Below, one piece after another: positions 33,170 through 44,421 of a stretch of 64,000 bases of DNA. The stretch's first letter is position 1; every line of letters starts with the position of its first letter. The stretch covers positions 659,091 to 723,090 of the forward strand of contig NW_020289996.1 of NCBI RefSeq assembly GCF_003144195.1, written 5' to 3'. The position numbers and the translations under genes were made by a program. The stretch is from Ceraceosorus guamensis. Taxonomy: Eukaryota > Basidiomycota > Exobasidiomycetes > Ceraceosorales > Ceraceosoraceae. Below the pieces are notes generated by a model. That model was not told where the DNA came from. It worked only from the letters and a program-made list of their open reading frames with translations, and did no database searches.

Positions 33170-36100
33170 CTAGAGGACGTAGGTAGCGGGCAACACCCCG
33201 CTGTTGCCCTGTCCGTCCTTTGCCAACCACCAATGTTCGTCCTGATCGTCCAAGATCCAAATAGTCTGACCAGCATGCACAGCAAGCTCCGAGGGATGTG
33301 TCGCTTCGAACGAGTATCTCGCGTGAGCTTCCAAGCCTTCTCCAGGCCCTGCCCCTTCGTCCAATCCTCCATACGCGATGCCTGTCGCAGCCGCACCCGC
33401 CCCCACCGCACCACCAGCAGCAGCTTCCGCAGCCGGGTTGCCTTCTTCGCCGCTCCAATAGGCCGACTGGCCAGTCCGTTCGGAGTGGTAAGCAGTGCTA
33501 GCCGCTCCAGCAGTTTCGTCGCTGTTTTCCAACGTTCCCCCGTGCGCAGCAGACGACTCTTGTCGACTATGTCCGTGCGATGTGGACGCTGCCATCGCCG
33601 CTCCCGCGCCAGCGGCGCCGGCTCCAGCAGCAGCGTAGCCGGCGGAATCTGCGCCACGCTGCTCGATCGCACCTTCCGTAGCAGCATTGAGCGTGGCCAA
33701 CAATTCGCTGGGGGCACGCTTCTCTCCTGCACCCGCACCTCCTGCCATGGCGAGCGTATCGTCTGATGGAGAGATCGGCACATCCACCCCACGATTGGGA
33801 TGTCTCCGGCTCAGCGCCCAAATCAAACCAATGAGGACAAGGAGGAAGACGATGCCCAGACCAATGGCGATCGAGATGAGGATAACAATGCCGACGGCAA
33901 GGTGGTGCAAGTTGGGGAAGCTGAGTATCTCGTTGCTGCGAGTGAAAGCTCGCACCACTCCCAATCCGCCGGATGGCGAGGTGGCTTGCAGGTAAGGCGT
34001 CCAAAGCTGTCCATCGAATAGCGCAGTCGAGACGTTTCCAAAGTCGCGCATGAGGAGCGCGCCAGAGACGACGAGCATGCGGTTGTTTTCGAGCACGGGA
34101 TTGTCTGGGTGCGCGCGCGTAATACCAACAAAGGAGAGCTGAGCAATTCCAGAGTCCGGAAGCAGCTCGCCTGGCGCAAGCGAATCGTACGATTGACCGT
34201 TCCACTTGGCGAGATACGGGCGCCTGCCATCAGTGGTGCGACCGGCGACAAAGATGGATCTGGGATTATAGTCGTCCACACTGAGCGCAGTTGCAGGACC
34301 AGGAATCTCGCCGCCGGCGACTCCCACGCTGCCAAGGGCAGTCCATGTCATCGCCTCAAAGTCCCATTGGGCCAGCGATGCCTCGGCGCCATTCACCGTC
34401 ATCGATCCCGCCACAAGCAACAAGGACGCGTGGTTCTGCAAGCAAAGGACAGAGGATCAGCATCCGAGCCGTGGCGCTGCTCACAAGTCAGACTCACTCC
34501 TGCATAGTCGATCGCCGAGATCTGTCCATCAATGCCTGCACCCAATTGACTCCATCTGCGGGAGCCCGTGTCCCAAGCACAGACGTTCTTGCAAGGCAAG
34601 CTGCCAGCTTCGTCAAAAGTTCCCGCAATAATCATGGTGCTAGACTCGGGTCGGTGGTAGATTGCCTGCACGCTGAGAACGTTTCGCGAAGTCGCTTGCA
34701 GGGCCGCCAGATTGCTGGACCATGTGTTGGCCTTGAAGTCAAAGATGGCCAATCCACCATCGCCTCCAGCATACAGCGTGTCCCCGTCCACCGCGACGGC
34801 GCGAACGACGGTTAGGTTCGAAGAACGAGGCAGAGCCGGGAAGGGCTTCAGCAAATTCGTCTTCTCGTCGTAGTACGCCAAATTCTTGATGCCGGCATCG
34901 GTGGTGAAATTGCCTCCGAGCACATAGACGAAGTCGTTGTTGCCTCGCTTCCAGAATGCCGATGAGATGATCTCGTCTTCCCCGTTGCTTGCAAGAATGG
35001 CCGGTTCCATTGCAGACGCTCGACGCGAGAGAGAGACGAGCGGGCCGCCTTGCTGATTGCTCCGAGCATTCCAAGAGAGCCACCGCGATACCGACGTCCC
35101 GCTGCGCTCTTCTAAGCTGTTGCCGTGATGACGGTGGTGGTGATGGTGACCGCCGGTGGACCGTGGTTGAGGAGCATCGTCGGTGCGCTTGCTAAAGACG
35201 AGATCGCTGGCAAATGTCGGCGCACCTGCTGGTGCTGCAGTTCCGGAGGTTGTGGGTGCAGCGCCTGAGCTGGAGAGAGGAGCAGCCCCAGAACTCGAAG
35301 GGGCTGATGCCAACGCCGAAGAGCTTGCAGCAGGCGCTGCAGGAACAGGCAGCATGTTGGACGTCGCTCTGGTGCTCTCGAATCGGAAGTTGAGCGTGTC
35401 GATGGTTGGTAACTGATCATCATCGTTTGGAGGAATGATGCGCACAGCTCCTGACGCCGAATCTTTGCTGATGCCGCCAATGGCACCTGCCAGGTACGCC
35501 ACGCCAGAGGCGTTGCTCGGTGTGCTAGCGGCCAGAACATTACCAACGAGAAACGGCTCTTGTGGCACCCACTTCTTGGCAATGACATCCCAGATCGCAT
35601 ATCCGCCCGCCGGGACTGCACCCTTGTTGAGCGACTCAAAGCTTCCCGTAACCAGCAAGAACGTTTCTCGCAGCGGAGTCAGAGTTTCCACCGGTCCATC
35701 GGGTCCGCCAGCCAGAGGGATCCACTTGCTGCCGATGACATCGTATTCGGCGACGTACGGCAGCTGAGTAATGTTGTCAAAGGTGGACGTGTAGTTTCCA
35801 CCAATGAACAGGTGATCCTTGACGACACTGAGACTCGACACTCGCCCATTGACACCTCCACCAGATAGACGTGTGAAGTTGGATCCTCCAGATGTGTTGG
35901 TGTAAGACACGATGTTGGCAAATCCGACCGTGGCGCTAGCATTGAGAGAGGTGAAGTTGCCGCCTACAAATGTAGAGCCGCGGTTGGTGACGCTGCTAGT
36001 AACAATCATTTGACCCATCGTGTCGTTGGCGGCGACACCGTTGGAGCGCAGGACCGATCCAAAGTTGCTAAAGGCGTTGAAAGTGAGGTTTGTCTGCATC

Positions 36101-37989
36101 TGCGTAGCGTTGAATTGTGGCACATCGCGCGTGTCGAAAACATTGTACTCGAGCATGCCGAATCCTCTCGCTTCGAACATGGGATGAGTCTCGTTCGACG
36201 ATCGCAGATTAAGGGTCACGCGATCGGCAATGACGTTGAAGGTGTCGCTGACTGGTCGCGTGGCGTTGCCCGGAATGGAGAGCCGCACGGTAGGGACAAA
36301 GCCGCCTGCGCTCTTCATGATCTCGCCATCATAGACGAGGATTTGCGTGTCCTCAGGCACGTTCTGGCTGACAAATGTGCTCACTCCATCGCCCGCAGTG
36401 TTGTTTCCGAACACGGTCACTTGGACATCGGTACGCGTGTCGCAAGAGTTGGTGGCAGTGCAACCAGGCACGCTCAAAAAGACGCTGTAGTTTCCGTTAT
36501 AGTGCGCATCGACGTTCCAGGTGACGCTCGAGCCTGCGTTTTGGGGCAAGTTCGCGGTCCGGTCGGTGATGGCCAGCACTGGTGACACGACTCCTGGAAC
36601 GCCGACTTCTGGAACGTGCGTGCGATACCAGCCTCCCTCTGAAGTGCTGCTCGACCTGGTGCCGTTGACGCCGGGCTGAGTCGAGCTGCAGCCGCCGCGG
36701 TTGTACCCGTTGAAAGCATATGCAAACGAGCCTTGACTGAGGAGCGACAAGCTGTGCAGACCAGCACCCGGTCCGTACCACTCCGTTGCGGTGAATTGGA
36801 TGCCAGTGAGCAGCTTGGTACCATTGACAGCACCGTTCTCGGGCACATCTGCGATCAAAAAGTCCTGGTAAGGTGCGACTGCTGCGTCGTGGAAAAGGGA
36901 GCAGTTACCTCGACAAGTGACGTTCTGCTGGGTGAGCGGGTCAAGGTAGATGAGGGTGAGGTCGGTATTGTCGGGTATGGAGACGATGCCGAACGTGCGG
37001 GTGCCTCTTCCGTCGACAAAGGTGTTGCCGATGCGGATGGCGCGCGTCTGCAGGCTGCGGAACGCTCGCAGCGTCAAGCGACCCACGGCATTGTCTGCAA
37101 AGTGGTACGAATTGTTGGGTCCATCCTCACCGCGTGGACACAGGAGCTGAGCTGGGTTGGCGTATGCAGCGACAGCAGAAGAGGGGCCACCCGAAAACTC
37201 GCTCTGACCGAGAGGCAGAGGTGAGAGGGCCTGTGTAAGACTAGAAGCGGAGGTGTTGGTGCCTGACAAGCTGGCGTTGGGACTGGATCGGGAGCTGTAC
37301 TCGGTGGTAAAGTTGCCCACAACGCGGATGCTCGAGACGTTGGACCCGAGCGCGATGGTCTCTACGGTTCCATTGACACCACCAAAGCTGACTGGGGACC
37401 AAACATCCCCAGTGTATGACCAACTGGCCACTCCTCCGAGGAAGCGAGCAGCCTGGTCGGGACGAGGACGAAAGGGGCCCAGGAATGCACCACCTGCAAT
37501 GACGGTGCCGTGTTGTTCGTCGCAGTATAGCGTGTTCACCAGCCCGTCGATACCACCAGCAAGCGCATCCCATCGTTGCGTCGCAGGGTCGAAGCTGGCT
37601 ACGTTGCCGACGCGCGTGCCATTGATGTCGCTAAAGTTACCACCGACGAACACAGTGAACGGCTCCGCTGTCCTCTGGCAGACTGCCCGGATGCTGCCGC
37701 CTTGATTCGTCGATGCAATCTTGGTGAGGTTCCCATCGGCAGCCAGCGCGATCAGCGACCCTTCGCTGACGTTGAATGCGCCTTGCTGTGTGAGCGTGGA
37801 CGTCGACTGATTCCACAATTGGATGCCGGAAAAGCTACCAGCGACGCCAAGCTGACCCAAGCCATCAAAATCGATGGGAGGCACTTCCCATGCCGATGCG
37901 CTGGTGGTGGCGGTGGATGCGAGCACAGCACAAGCGCTGGCTGCCGCAAATTTGAGCCTCTTGGAGACGTTGCGAGCACCCGGCGACAT
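33170..37989 (-). CDS. RAX2: Rax2-like cortical polarity marker with a C-terminal SH3 domain
   Basis: Large type I membrane protein that in yeasts marks division sites for polarised growth. Two exons, 37989-34498 and 34435-33170 (62-bp intron), 1585 aa. Residues 1-33 are a signal peptide (SACAVLASTATTSASAWE). A very long extracellular region carries repeated kelch/beta-propeller-like blocks (TVFVGGNFSDINGTRV, HLFIGGNYTSTFDNI, VYVLGGNFTTDAGIKN) and many N-glycosylation sequons, as in Rax2. At about 1000 there is a Ser/Ala/Pro linker and a His run (GGHHHHHRHHG). A single transmembrane helix, VILISIAIGLGIVFLLVLIG, at about 1360 is followed by a cytosolic tail of Ala/Gly-rich sequence. The last 50 residues form an SH3 domain: ARYSFEATHPSELAVHAG, then DEHWWLAKDGQGNSGVLPAT. 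Yeast Rax2 has no SH3, so this tail is notable. Confidence 0.9.
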
Positions 37990-40388
37990 GGCCGGCGCGC
38001 TCTTTTGGAAGCGATGAGAGGCTCAGAAGGATGCAGCGATGGCTAGCAAAAAGAGTGTGTTGGGTGATGAGCAAGTGGCAACAGGCAATGAGCGTGGGAA
38101 TTGGTGATCGTCGTCTTCGGTCGTCGTCGGTCGTCGTGAATCGGATCGGTCAATGAGGGGTGAGGCAGCGGGCTGAGGGAGCAGCGAGAAGGTGGTTCGA
38201 CGACTTGACTGGTCCCTGGATCGCGCTGCTCGAACACAGATGGTTCGCGGACTGCGAGAGAAAAGACGAGATCAACGGAGTCACAGCGGTCCAAAGAGAG
38301 AGAGAAAGGAGGAGGATAGGGTGCGTGTGGAGAATGCGTGAGTAGGAAAGGAGTCCCGTCAGCGAACGGTGAATGAGAGGTGAGAAACGCTGTTGAAGAG
38401 CGAGGTGATTCGTGCAGCAGAGGCACAAATTCAGGGTTGATGTGTGCTCCTAGGCTTGAGGATGCGCGCCAGTCTGGGCAAAGCGGCGTGAGTTGCCTCG
38501 CGCAACACACGTAACCCGCTGCTGATCGCCCGGCCGCTGGGAGGACTTCAAATCACACGAAAATCAAAAGTTACAAATTCAAATTTGAGGCAAACCGAAA
38601 TTTCAGTCCCAGCTGCGTGGCTGCTTATTATAGGTGTTCATCGAGCGCGAGGATGGGTGATATGCTCGCACCATGCACCGTTGACGGACACACTAGCGCG
38701 AAGTAATGTCACGGACCAAGCGAAAAGAACGCGCGGCGGCGGCCGGGCTTGCGTGCTGAAGCAGACTGTGCGGGGGCCATCGACTCACACTCCAACTCTG
38801 CTGTGGCCCCCCGCCTTGCGTGCAGACGCAGGTATATGGGGTCGGTCAGTCGGTCGGTTGGTCGGTCAGGCAGGCAGGCAGCGCATACATCAGGGGCATG
38901 CAGAAGAAAAAAACAAACACGCGCGTGCTGCAAGCGCGCGGCTGGTGCGCATCGCATGGGCGCATATATGCAGCCAGCATGGGCGCCATGCATGCGCACG
39001 CATTCAACAGCCGCGCAAAAGGAGCAGATCGATCGATGGCGGCGGCAGAGCGCTGTGTATAGGGGCGGCGTTCTACAGATCGACCCGCTCGCGCCAGCAT
39101 CATGGAGCGAAGCGCCGTTTCAACCGCTTCCCGTTCTACCGTTATACAGCGAGGGCTGCGTTGCCTAGCTCCCACTCATGACTTCAGCGTTGCGACGTCA
39201 AGGTAGAGTGGACCTCTACAAAATTGGGAGATAATAAAAAGGTTGGCGCTGGCTGAATGGAGCAGACACAGAAGTGAAGCAAGTCGCATGTTCAATTGAA
39301 TGATAATCAAGAATCATGAATGTCGCTCAGACAATGAGTTGCATGACCCCAAAGGAGCAAAGTCAAGAGTCTTTGAATGTCAAGCTTGCTCGAAATGGAT
39401 TAAACTTGTGAGCCAGCAATGAAAAGGCTGATTATAAAAATTGAGGGATTCAACATGACCACGAAGCCCATGCAGCGACAATCGAACAAAAGACCGCCGG
39501 CGCTGAATCAAATATATACAACCAATCTTTAATCGCGGCATTTTGATAGCCGGCGATGCATGCATGCATGCATGCAACATGCAGCAGCAGATGGCGTGTG
39601 CGCTGCTCTGCTCGCATCCCTTCGCGGCGCCTCTCTGCCTCCAAAGCACCCAATCACGATGAATGCGCAACGCACCGCACCGCACCGCATGTCCTGCCTA
39701 CCGCGCGCGTGCTAGCTGACCGACCCAACCTGAGTGCCAGGTCGCTTTGGAGCGTGCGCGCGTTGGCTGGATGGACGGGTCGGAAAGATGGATGCTGCAA
39801 GGTATACCCGCCGCGTACACCTTCTTTGCTTCTTCTCAAACGGCAAATGGCACCATCTCGCGGGGCGCGCACCTCGCTCAAAATGCACCAAGCAGCGCCA
39901 GCTTCCGCAACGCGCTTCGACCTTTTCTTTTCCTTCTGCTGCAGAAACGACGCGCGCGACTCGCAGCGTCCAAGCCAAGGCGCCACGCTATTTTCGCCCG
40001 TCCGTTTAGAGCGAGCCTCTGCTTGATCTGCAGCAACTGCACAACGTCCCTGCTCGGCTAGCAAGCAAGCATCGCAGACGGAAGTGTTGGATGATCACGA
40101 CTTTTGGCGCGGTCAGCCATCATCGACTTTTGATTACAATTCGTCAACTTAGCCTCCCAAACGACACTCTGCAAATTTCAGGCACCAAACACAACTCGAG
40201 GAAACATCGTTTTCCAAGAGACATCACGTGATTTGCTAATCCACGTGGCCCTTCACCGTGCCACACTCCACTTCGGGTCGCTTGGTATTACTTGCGTAGG
40301 TCGACGCTCTGACTTGCGCCTGTAGCTCACAAACGTCAGCATCACCACCACATCCAAGCTTCTCGCTCAGGCTACCACCTCTTTCAGG
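37990..40388. other. 2.4-kb divergent promoter region between RAX2 and CWC15
   Basis: No gene supported. It holds both promoters. Simple repeats: GGTCGGTCAGTCGGTCGG-type at about 38840-38882, GCATGCAT repeats at 39556-39574, GCACCGCACCGC at about 39670. Open frames at 38585-39181 and 39556-40026 overlap others on both strands and look spurious. Confidence 0.45.
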
Positions 40389-41450
40389 ATGTCGCATCTT
40401 CCGCAATGGGCGCCCAAGGCGGGCAGGGCTGACGTCCGTCACCTGACCAAGGTGTACAACGCGCAAGAGATGCCAGCGCACACTCGGCTGAAGTTCAGGA
40501 CAGCAGGTCAAGGGTACGCTTCGGGTAGCGGTACGACGGGCGATGTTCAGACGGATGCAGCCAAAAGGCGAGACTTGAAGCTGGAGTTGGAAAGAGCAGA
40601 GAGGCAGGCGAGGGACAAGAAGCGAAAGGATGCTGGAGAATTGGATCAGGACGAGCAGGAGGTGGAGGGGCAGAGGGGGCAAGCTGAAAGTCCAATGGCA
40701 ATCGAGCAGCTTGCCAACAATAACCAAGAGGCCGCAAAGCGTCGCAAGATGGTAGAAGCTGCTGCTACCCTGGAGCGCGCAGACAGTGATTCAGAGAGTG
40801 CGGCTGAGGCGGATGAGAATGGCAAGGGCAAAGATGGAAGGTGAGTCGGCGTAGCGACGCATGACGTGGCGCACGTACAGCTGTGCTCATTTGGCTTTCC
40901 ATCCCATCTCGACAGCGACTCGTCCAACTCTGACTCGGACTCGGACTCTGACTCTGACTCTGATGAGGAGGACGAGACGGCTGCGCTCATGCGAGAACTG
41001 GAAAAGATCAAGCGCGAACGGGCAGAGGAAAAGGCCCGACTAGAGGCGGAGAAGAATGCTGCTGCTCAGGATGCGAGGGAGGATGAAATTGCGCTGGGCA
41101 ATCCATTGCTCAATTTAGAGAACGCAATGAAAGGAGGAGGCGCAAGCAAGGCAAGCAGCGCGCAACCCAGCTTTGGCGTCAAGAGGAGGTGGGACGACGA
41201 TGTCATCTTCAAGAATCAGTGCGTAGTGCTGTTTTGCGCAGGATTCAAACTGCGCTGATTCTGTTTCATCTCACATGTTGCATCCTCAGAGCTGCTGGTA
41301 ACGACGGCGGCGACAAGAGCAGCTTTGTCAACGATCTCACTCGTGAGTCTTGCTTGTTTCTAGCGCATTCAGACAGCCCCGTCAAGCTGACAATGCCCAT
41401 GCACAGGCTCCGAGTTTCACAAAAAGTTTTTGAATAGATACATTCGATGA
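40389..41450 (+). CDS. CWC15: spliceosome component Cwc15 (Cwf15)
   Basis: Subunit of the Prp19-associated/NTC-related spliceosome core, which contacts U6 and the catalytic RNA. Four exons: 40389-40840, 40916-41218, 41290-41342, 41407-41450; 283 aa. The N-terminus has the family start ([33 protein letters not shown]). The middle is acidic with a Ser-Asp repeat ([19 protein letters not shown]). The C-terminus, spread over three exons, spells [44 protein letters not shown], the diagnostic Cwf15 ending. The last two exons are only 53 and 44 nt, so they are easily missed. Convergent with the secreted-protein gene at 41655, 200 bp away. Confidence 0.94.
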
Positions 41451-41654
41451 TCACGCATATTTCATCAAGCAGGAACACCTACTCGTTTGCATGGGTGTGA
41501 GCAGATGCGCGAAGGTGGCGTCGACAGCACGATCGGATCACCACGTTCCTCCGCTGACGAGAGGAGGGAGAGTTCTGCTGAAAGCGGCGAGAAGAAGGAG
41601 GTGCCGCATTCAGCCTGGGGGTTCAGCCACATGAAACGAAACACACGAAGCGAC

Positions 41655-42474
41655 TCACGTCGGATCATGTTTGTCCACGACAGTCTGCAGATCTGCGACG
41701 ATGCCATTCAGCTTGCTTACCCAATCCTTGCTAGCTGGATCTTCGGTAGGACTGCAAAAGCAACGAAAGAGCAGGTACGATGAGGCATGCTGTCACAACC
41801 TCCGTCTGCCACCCGCCCCCAAGCGACTCACACTGAGGGTAACAGTTCGCCAACGACGGCTTGCCAGACGCTCAGCAGCTTGGACACCTCCTGGAACAAA
41901 TCGAGATCGTGTAGGGCAGCGCGAACCTTGATGTACACCTCATCCTTGATCAGGTCCGTAGCGAAAAGGTGATAGTTTTGTATGTGAGCGTGTCCGAGGA
42001 CCTGCAAGGCGCGTGCGCCGCGCACTTTGAATCCTGGCTTCTCATCGATCCAAAGGGTGATGTTGTTGATGGAGTTCCAGAGGTCGTGAAACTGCGTGCT
42101 GTTTGTGAATGGCTCGCTGGCGTAAGCCAAAAAGTGAATGATCGGCACAAAGGGAAGAGAGAGAGCCTCATGCGAGTCAGCTTCTGATGCACCCCCCCCC
42201 CCCGCCATGTGCGCTCGAGGGTGCAAACTCCGATTTGCTGCCCCCGCCCGCCCCCGCCGTCCACTCACCCAACGTCGATTTGGCCTTGATAGTAGAGCTT
42301 GAACGGCACGAGCTTGCCATCCGTAGCAATCTCCAACAACTTGCTCAACTCGTCCGCAGCACGCTCGGGTGCGCGAGCTGCGAGAGAGTCGAGGGGCGCT
42401 GCTTGCGCTGGGAGGCAACAGGCAAGGGCCACATAGAAGGCAAAGAGGATAGAAAGTGGCTTGAGGCAGAGCAT
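41655..42474 (-). CDS. small secreted protein, hypothetical (195 aa)
   Basis: Three exons: 42474-42269, 42116-41832, 41751-41655, in frame throughout. Residues 1-25 are a signal peptide (MLCLKPLSILFAFYVALACC...AQAAP). The mature protein has one or two sequons (FTNSTQ, INNITL) and no Cys after the signal region. It is largely helical by eye: LWNSINNITLWIDEKPG, HDLDLFQEVSKLLSVWQAVV, VSKLNGIVADLQTVVDKHD. Intron 1 contains a run of 13-14 C at about 42192-42205. No family recognised. Size, secretion and lack of a domain make it an effector-like candidate, which is inference only. The next gene upstream on the same strand (43472-44421) is another small secreted protein with a similar exon phase pattern (phase 2, phase 2). 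Confidence 0.68.
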
Positions 42475-43471
42475 CTTGGGAACTTTTTCGTTGGGGATGA
42501 CCGTGGGGATGGTGCGAATGAGGACGAGGGAAGGCCAACCATGAACGAATCAGCTTCCTGCGGGAGACTTTCTTCTTTTCTCACTTTTAGTTTTGCCCCA
42601 AAAAGTTTGTGCCTTTTGTACTCGCGCAGAGAGTTTTGACTTGGTCGCTTCTCTTGCTTTTGCCCTCACTCGATCACGACGTCGACATCTTGACTGTGTA
42701 TGACGCGTCTGGTATTTTGCTCTCGATGTCCCCTGTCTGCCCGGACATTCAGTAACCTCGTGCCGAGCCATTTCAATACCAGAGCATACCGCATGCTCTT
42801 GACTTGACTCTCCGTTCGAACGCAAGGCTGCCCATCACTATCGTCCCTGCATTCGGGCAGACATGGTGCGACTCTTTGACTTTACGCGCAAATGTCACCA
42901 TGATCAGGGACCGCTCTAAGCTCGTACAGGTACACAAGTCACGCAATCAAATCAAGGTCCTGGTATGCTCGGTCCGTACGGGCGGGCAAATTGGGGCTGC
43001 TGTTGCGTGCGCACATTCCCAATCTCGACCTGATTGTACCTCGGACGCGCGCGTGTAGACCCTGTCTGGCTTCGAGCGCAAACCTCGGACTCGTATGCTC
43101 GGTGCAGCGATCACCATCACAGCAGCCACAATGACCAATGTTGAAGTGCGTGGGTGTTCAATATCGTTCCCTCGCTCGAGAGGTCAAGCGCTACAGTAAG
43201 CATGTCGAGGCTACGATGATTCTCGGCACCTCTATCCACTCCTGCTCGCTCTCGCTTCGCCGCACATCGCTCGACGATCGAATATAATCAAAGTGGTCAT
43301 CAACCTCGCGTGCGAGGCGAGCGATGCGCAGACGTGCGAAAATGGATCATTCAATTTCTCGCGAAGCAAGGCGGAGTGATTTGTTAGGGTGGATATCTAC
43401 CAGACCAGTATATATGCGCCGTCTAGCACTTGCTGGGGGCAGATTTAACGAGTATAGCGGTGCTATTCGAT
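42475..43471. other. spacer between the two secreted-protein genes
   Basis: 1 kb, no gene supported. It should include the promoter of the 41655-42474 gene at its left side and the 3' end of its neighbour at the right. Confidence 0.4.
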
Positions 43472-44421
43472 TCAGCGCATGAGCTGAGCCACTTTTTTCA
43501 AAGGAGGTGGAGGTTCTTCGCCCGCCTTATTGTTCGCATTTCGATTGTGCTCTCGTCCATCTGCGTGCAAAGACTGCTCGGTCATCTCCAACCCGTCGAG
43601 TTGTAGATGATACGTCGACTCGAACTCGCGCACGATGCTCTGCAGGCTAGCTTTGATCTGATCGTACCCGCTCTCGAACACTTCTGAGCCTCTTTTGCCC
43701 TTGTGGCTGCTCGAGAGGGGAAAAAGATGCGACGCGTGAGTTCAGTGATGCTCTTCGCTCCGTCTGTGTAATACACAGCAGGAAATCGTTGCTCACAAAC
43801 GCGGTCCGAGGGCCTCAAAAGTCAGGTCCCACGCCTCGATGAGCTTCGAAGAGCGATAGGAGACTTGGATCGCATTGCCATTTCCTCCTTTGATGCGAGC
43901 ATTGATGGTGACATTCTTCACCAGCGCGTCGACCAGATTCTGGTACACTTGAGGCTTGAAGCTCACCAGGATACTGCCCGTATCGTCTTGGTTGAACTTC
44001 AATTCGCGGTCATCGATGGTAAGGTTGCGAATCGTCTCGAGCGAAAGGGTGATGTTCTGCAGCGCTTCTCCTTGAAAAGGGAGCGCGGAAAGTGCGCCGG
44101 TGGTCAGACTGCCGGCAGGGCGGAGATCATTTCAGCTTGGGGGAAGCGCCGGAAAGAGGGGCATCACGTCACTTACGTCGGGGTCGCCTCGCCTAGGATC
44201 TCTGCGACCCACTCATCGCGCAGCTGGCTACCGTAGATTTCGGCAGCGTTGGAGAGGCCATCTGCCACTGTAGCGGCGCCTCCCAGTAAGAGCGTGGGAA
44301 AGAGTCCGTGTCCAGCTTCAAGTCTGGCTTGCAATTTGTCGAGGCTAGGCAGCGCCAACGTTGAGGTCAGCATGGTAGCGCTGGCGACGACTACAGCGAT
44401 GAGGAGAGTGAGGGGAGTCAT
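43472..44421 (-). CDS. secreted protein, hypothetical (about 264 aa)
   Basis: Three exons: 44421-44177, 44108-43797, 43709-43472 (the last acceptor could also be 3 nt further on). The signal peptide is MTPLTLLIAVVVASATMLTS...ALP. The central exon reads as an amphipathic beta/alpha region with sequons (EALQNITLSLETIRNLTID) and KFNQDDTGSILVSFKPQVYQ, somewhat like lipid-binding or BPI/SMP-type folds, but too weak to call. The C-terminal exon is charged and ends in a Pro run and basic tail (EEPPPPLKKVAQLMR). No Cys-rich motif. Function unknown; secretion is the only firm inference. Confidence 0.66.

Noticed and set aside
33148-33792. Antisense and alternate-frame ORFs over the RAX2 tail
   Set aside because: The Ala/Gly-rich tail leaves other frames open; the RAX2 frame alone gives a membrane helix and SH3 domain.
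38585-39181. 198-codon plus-strand frame
   Set aside because: Overlaps four other frames of similar length and spans GGTCGGTC and GCATGC simple repeats.
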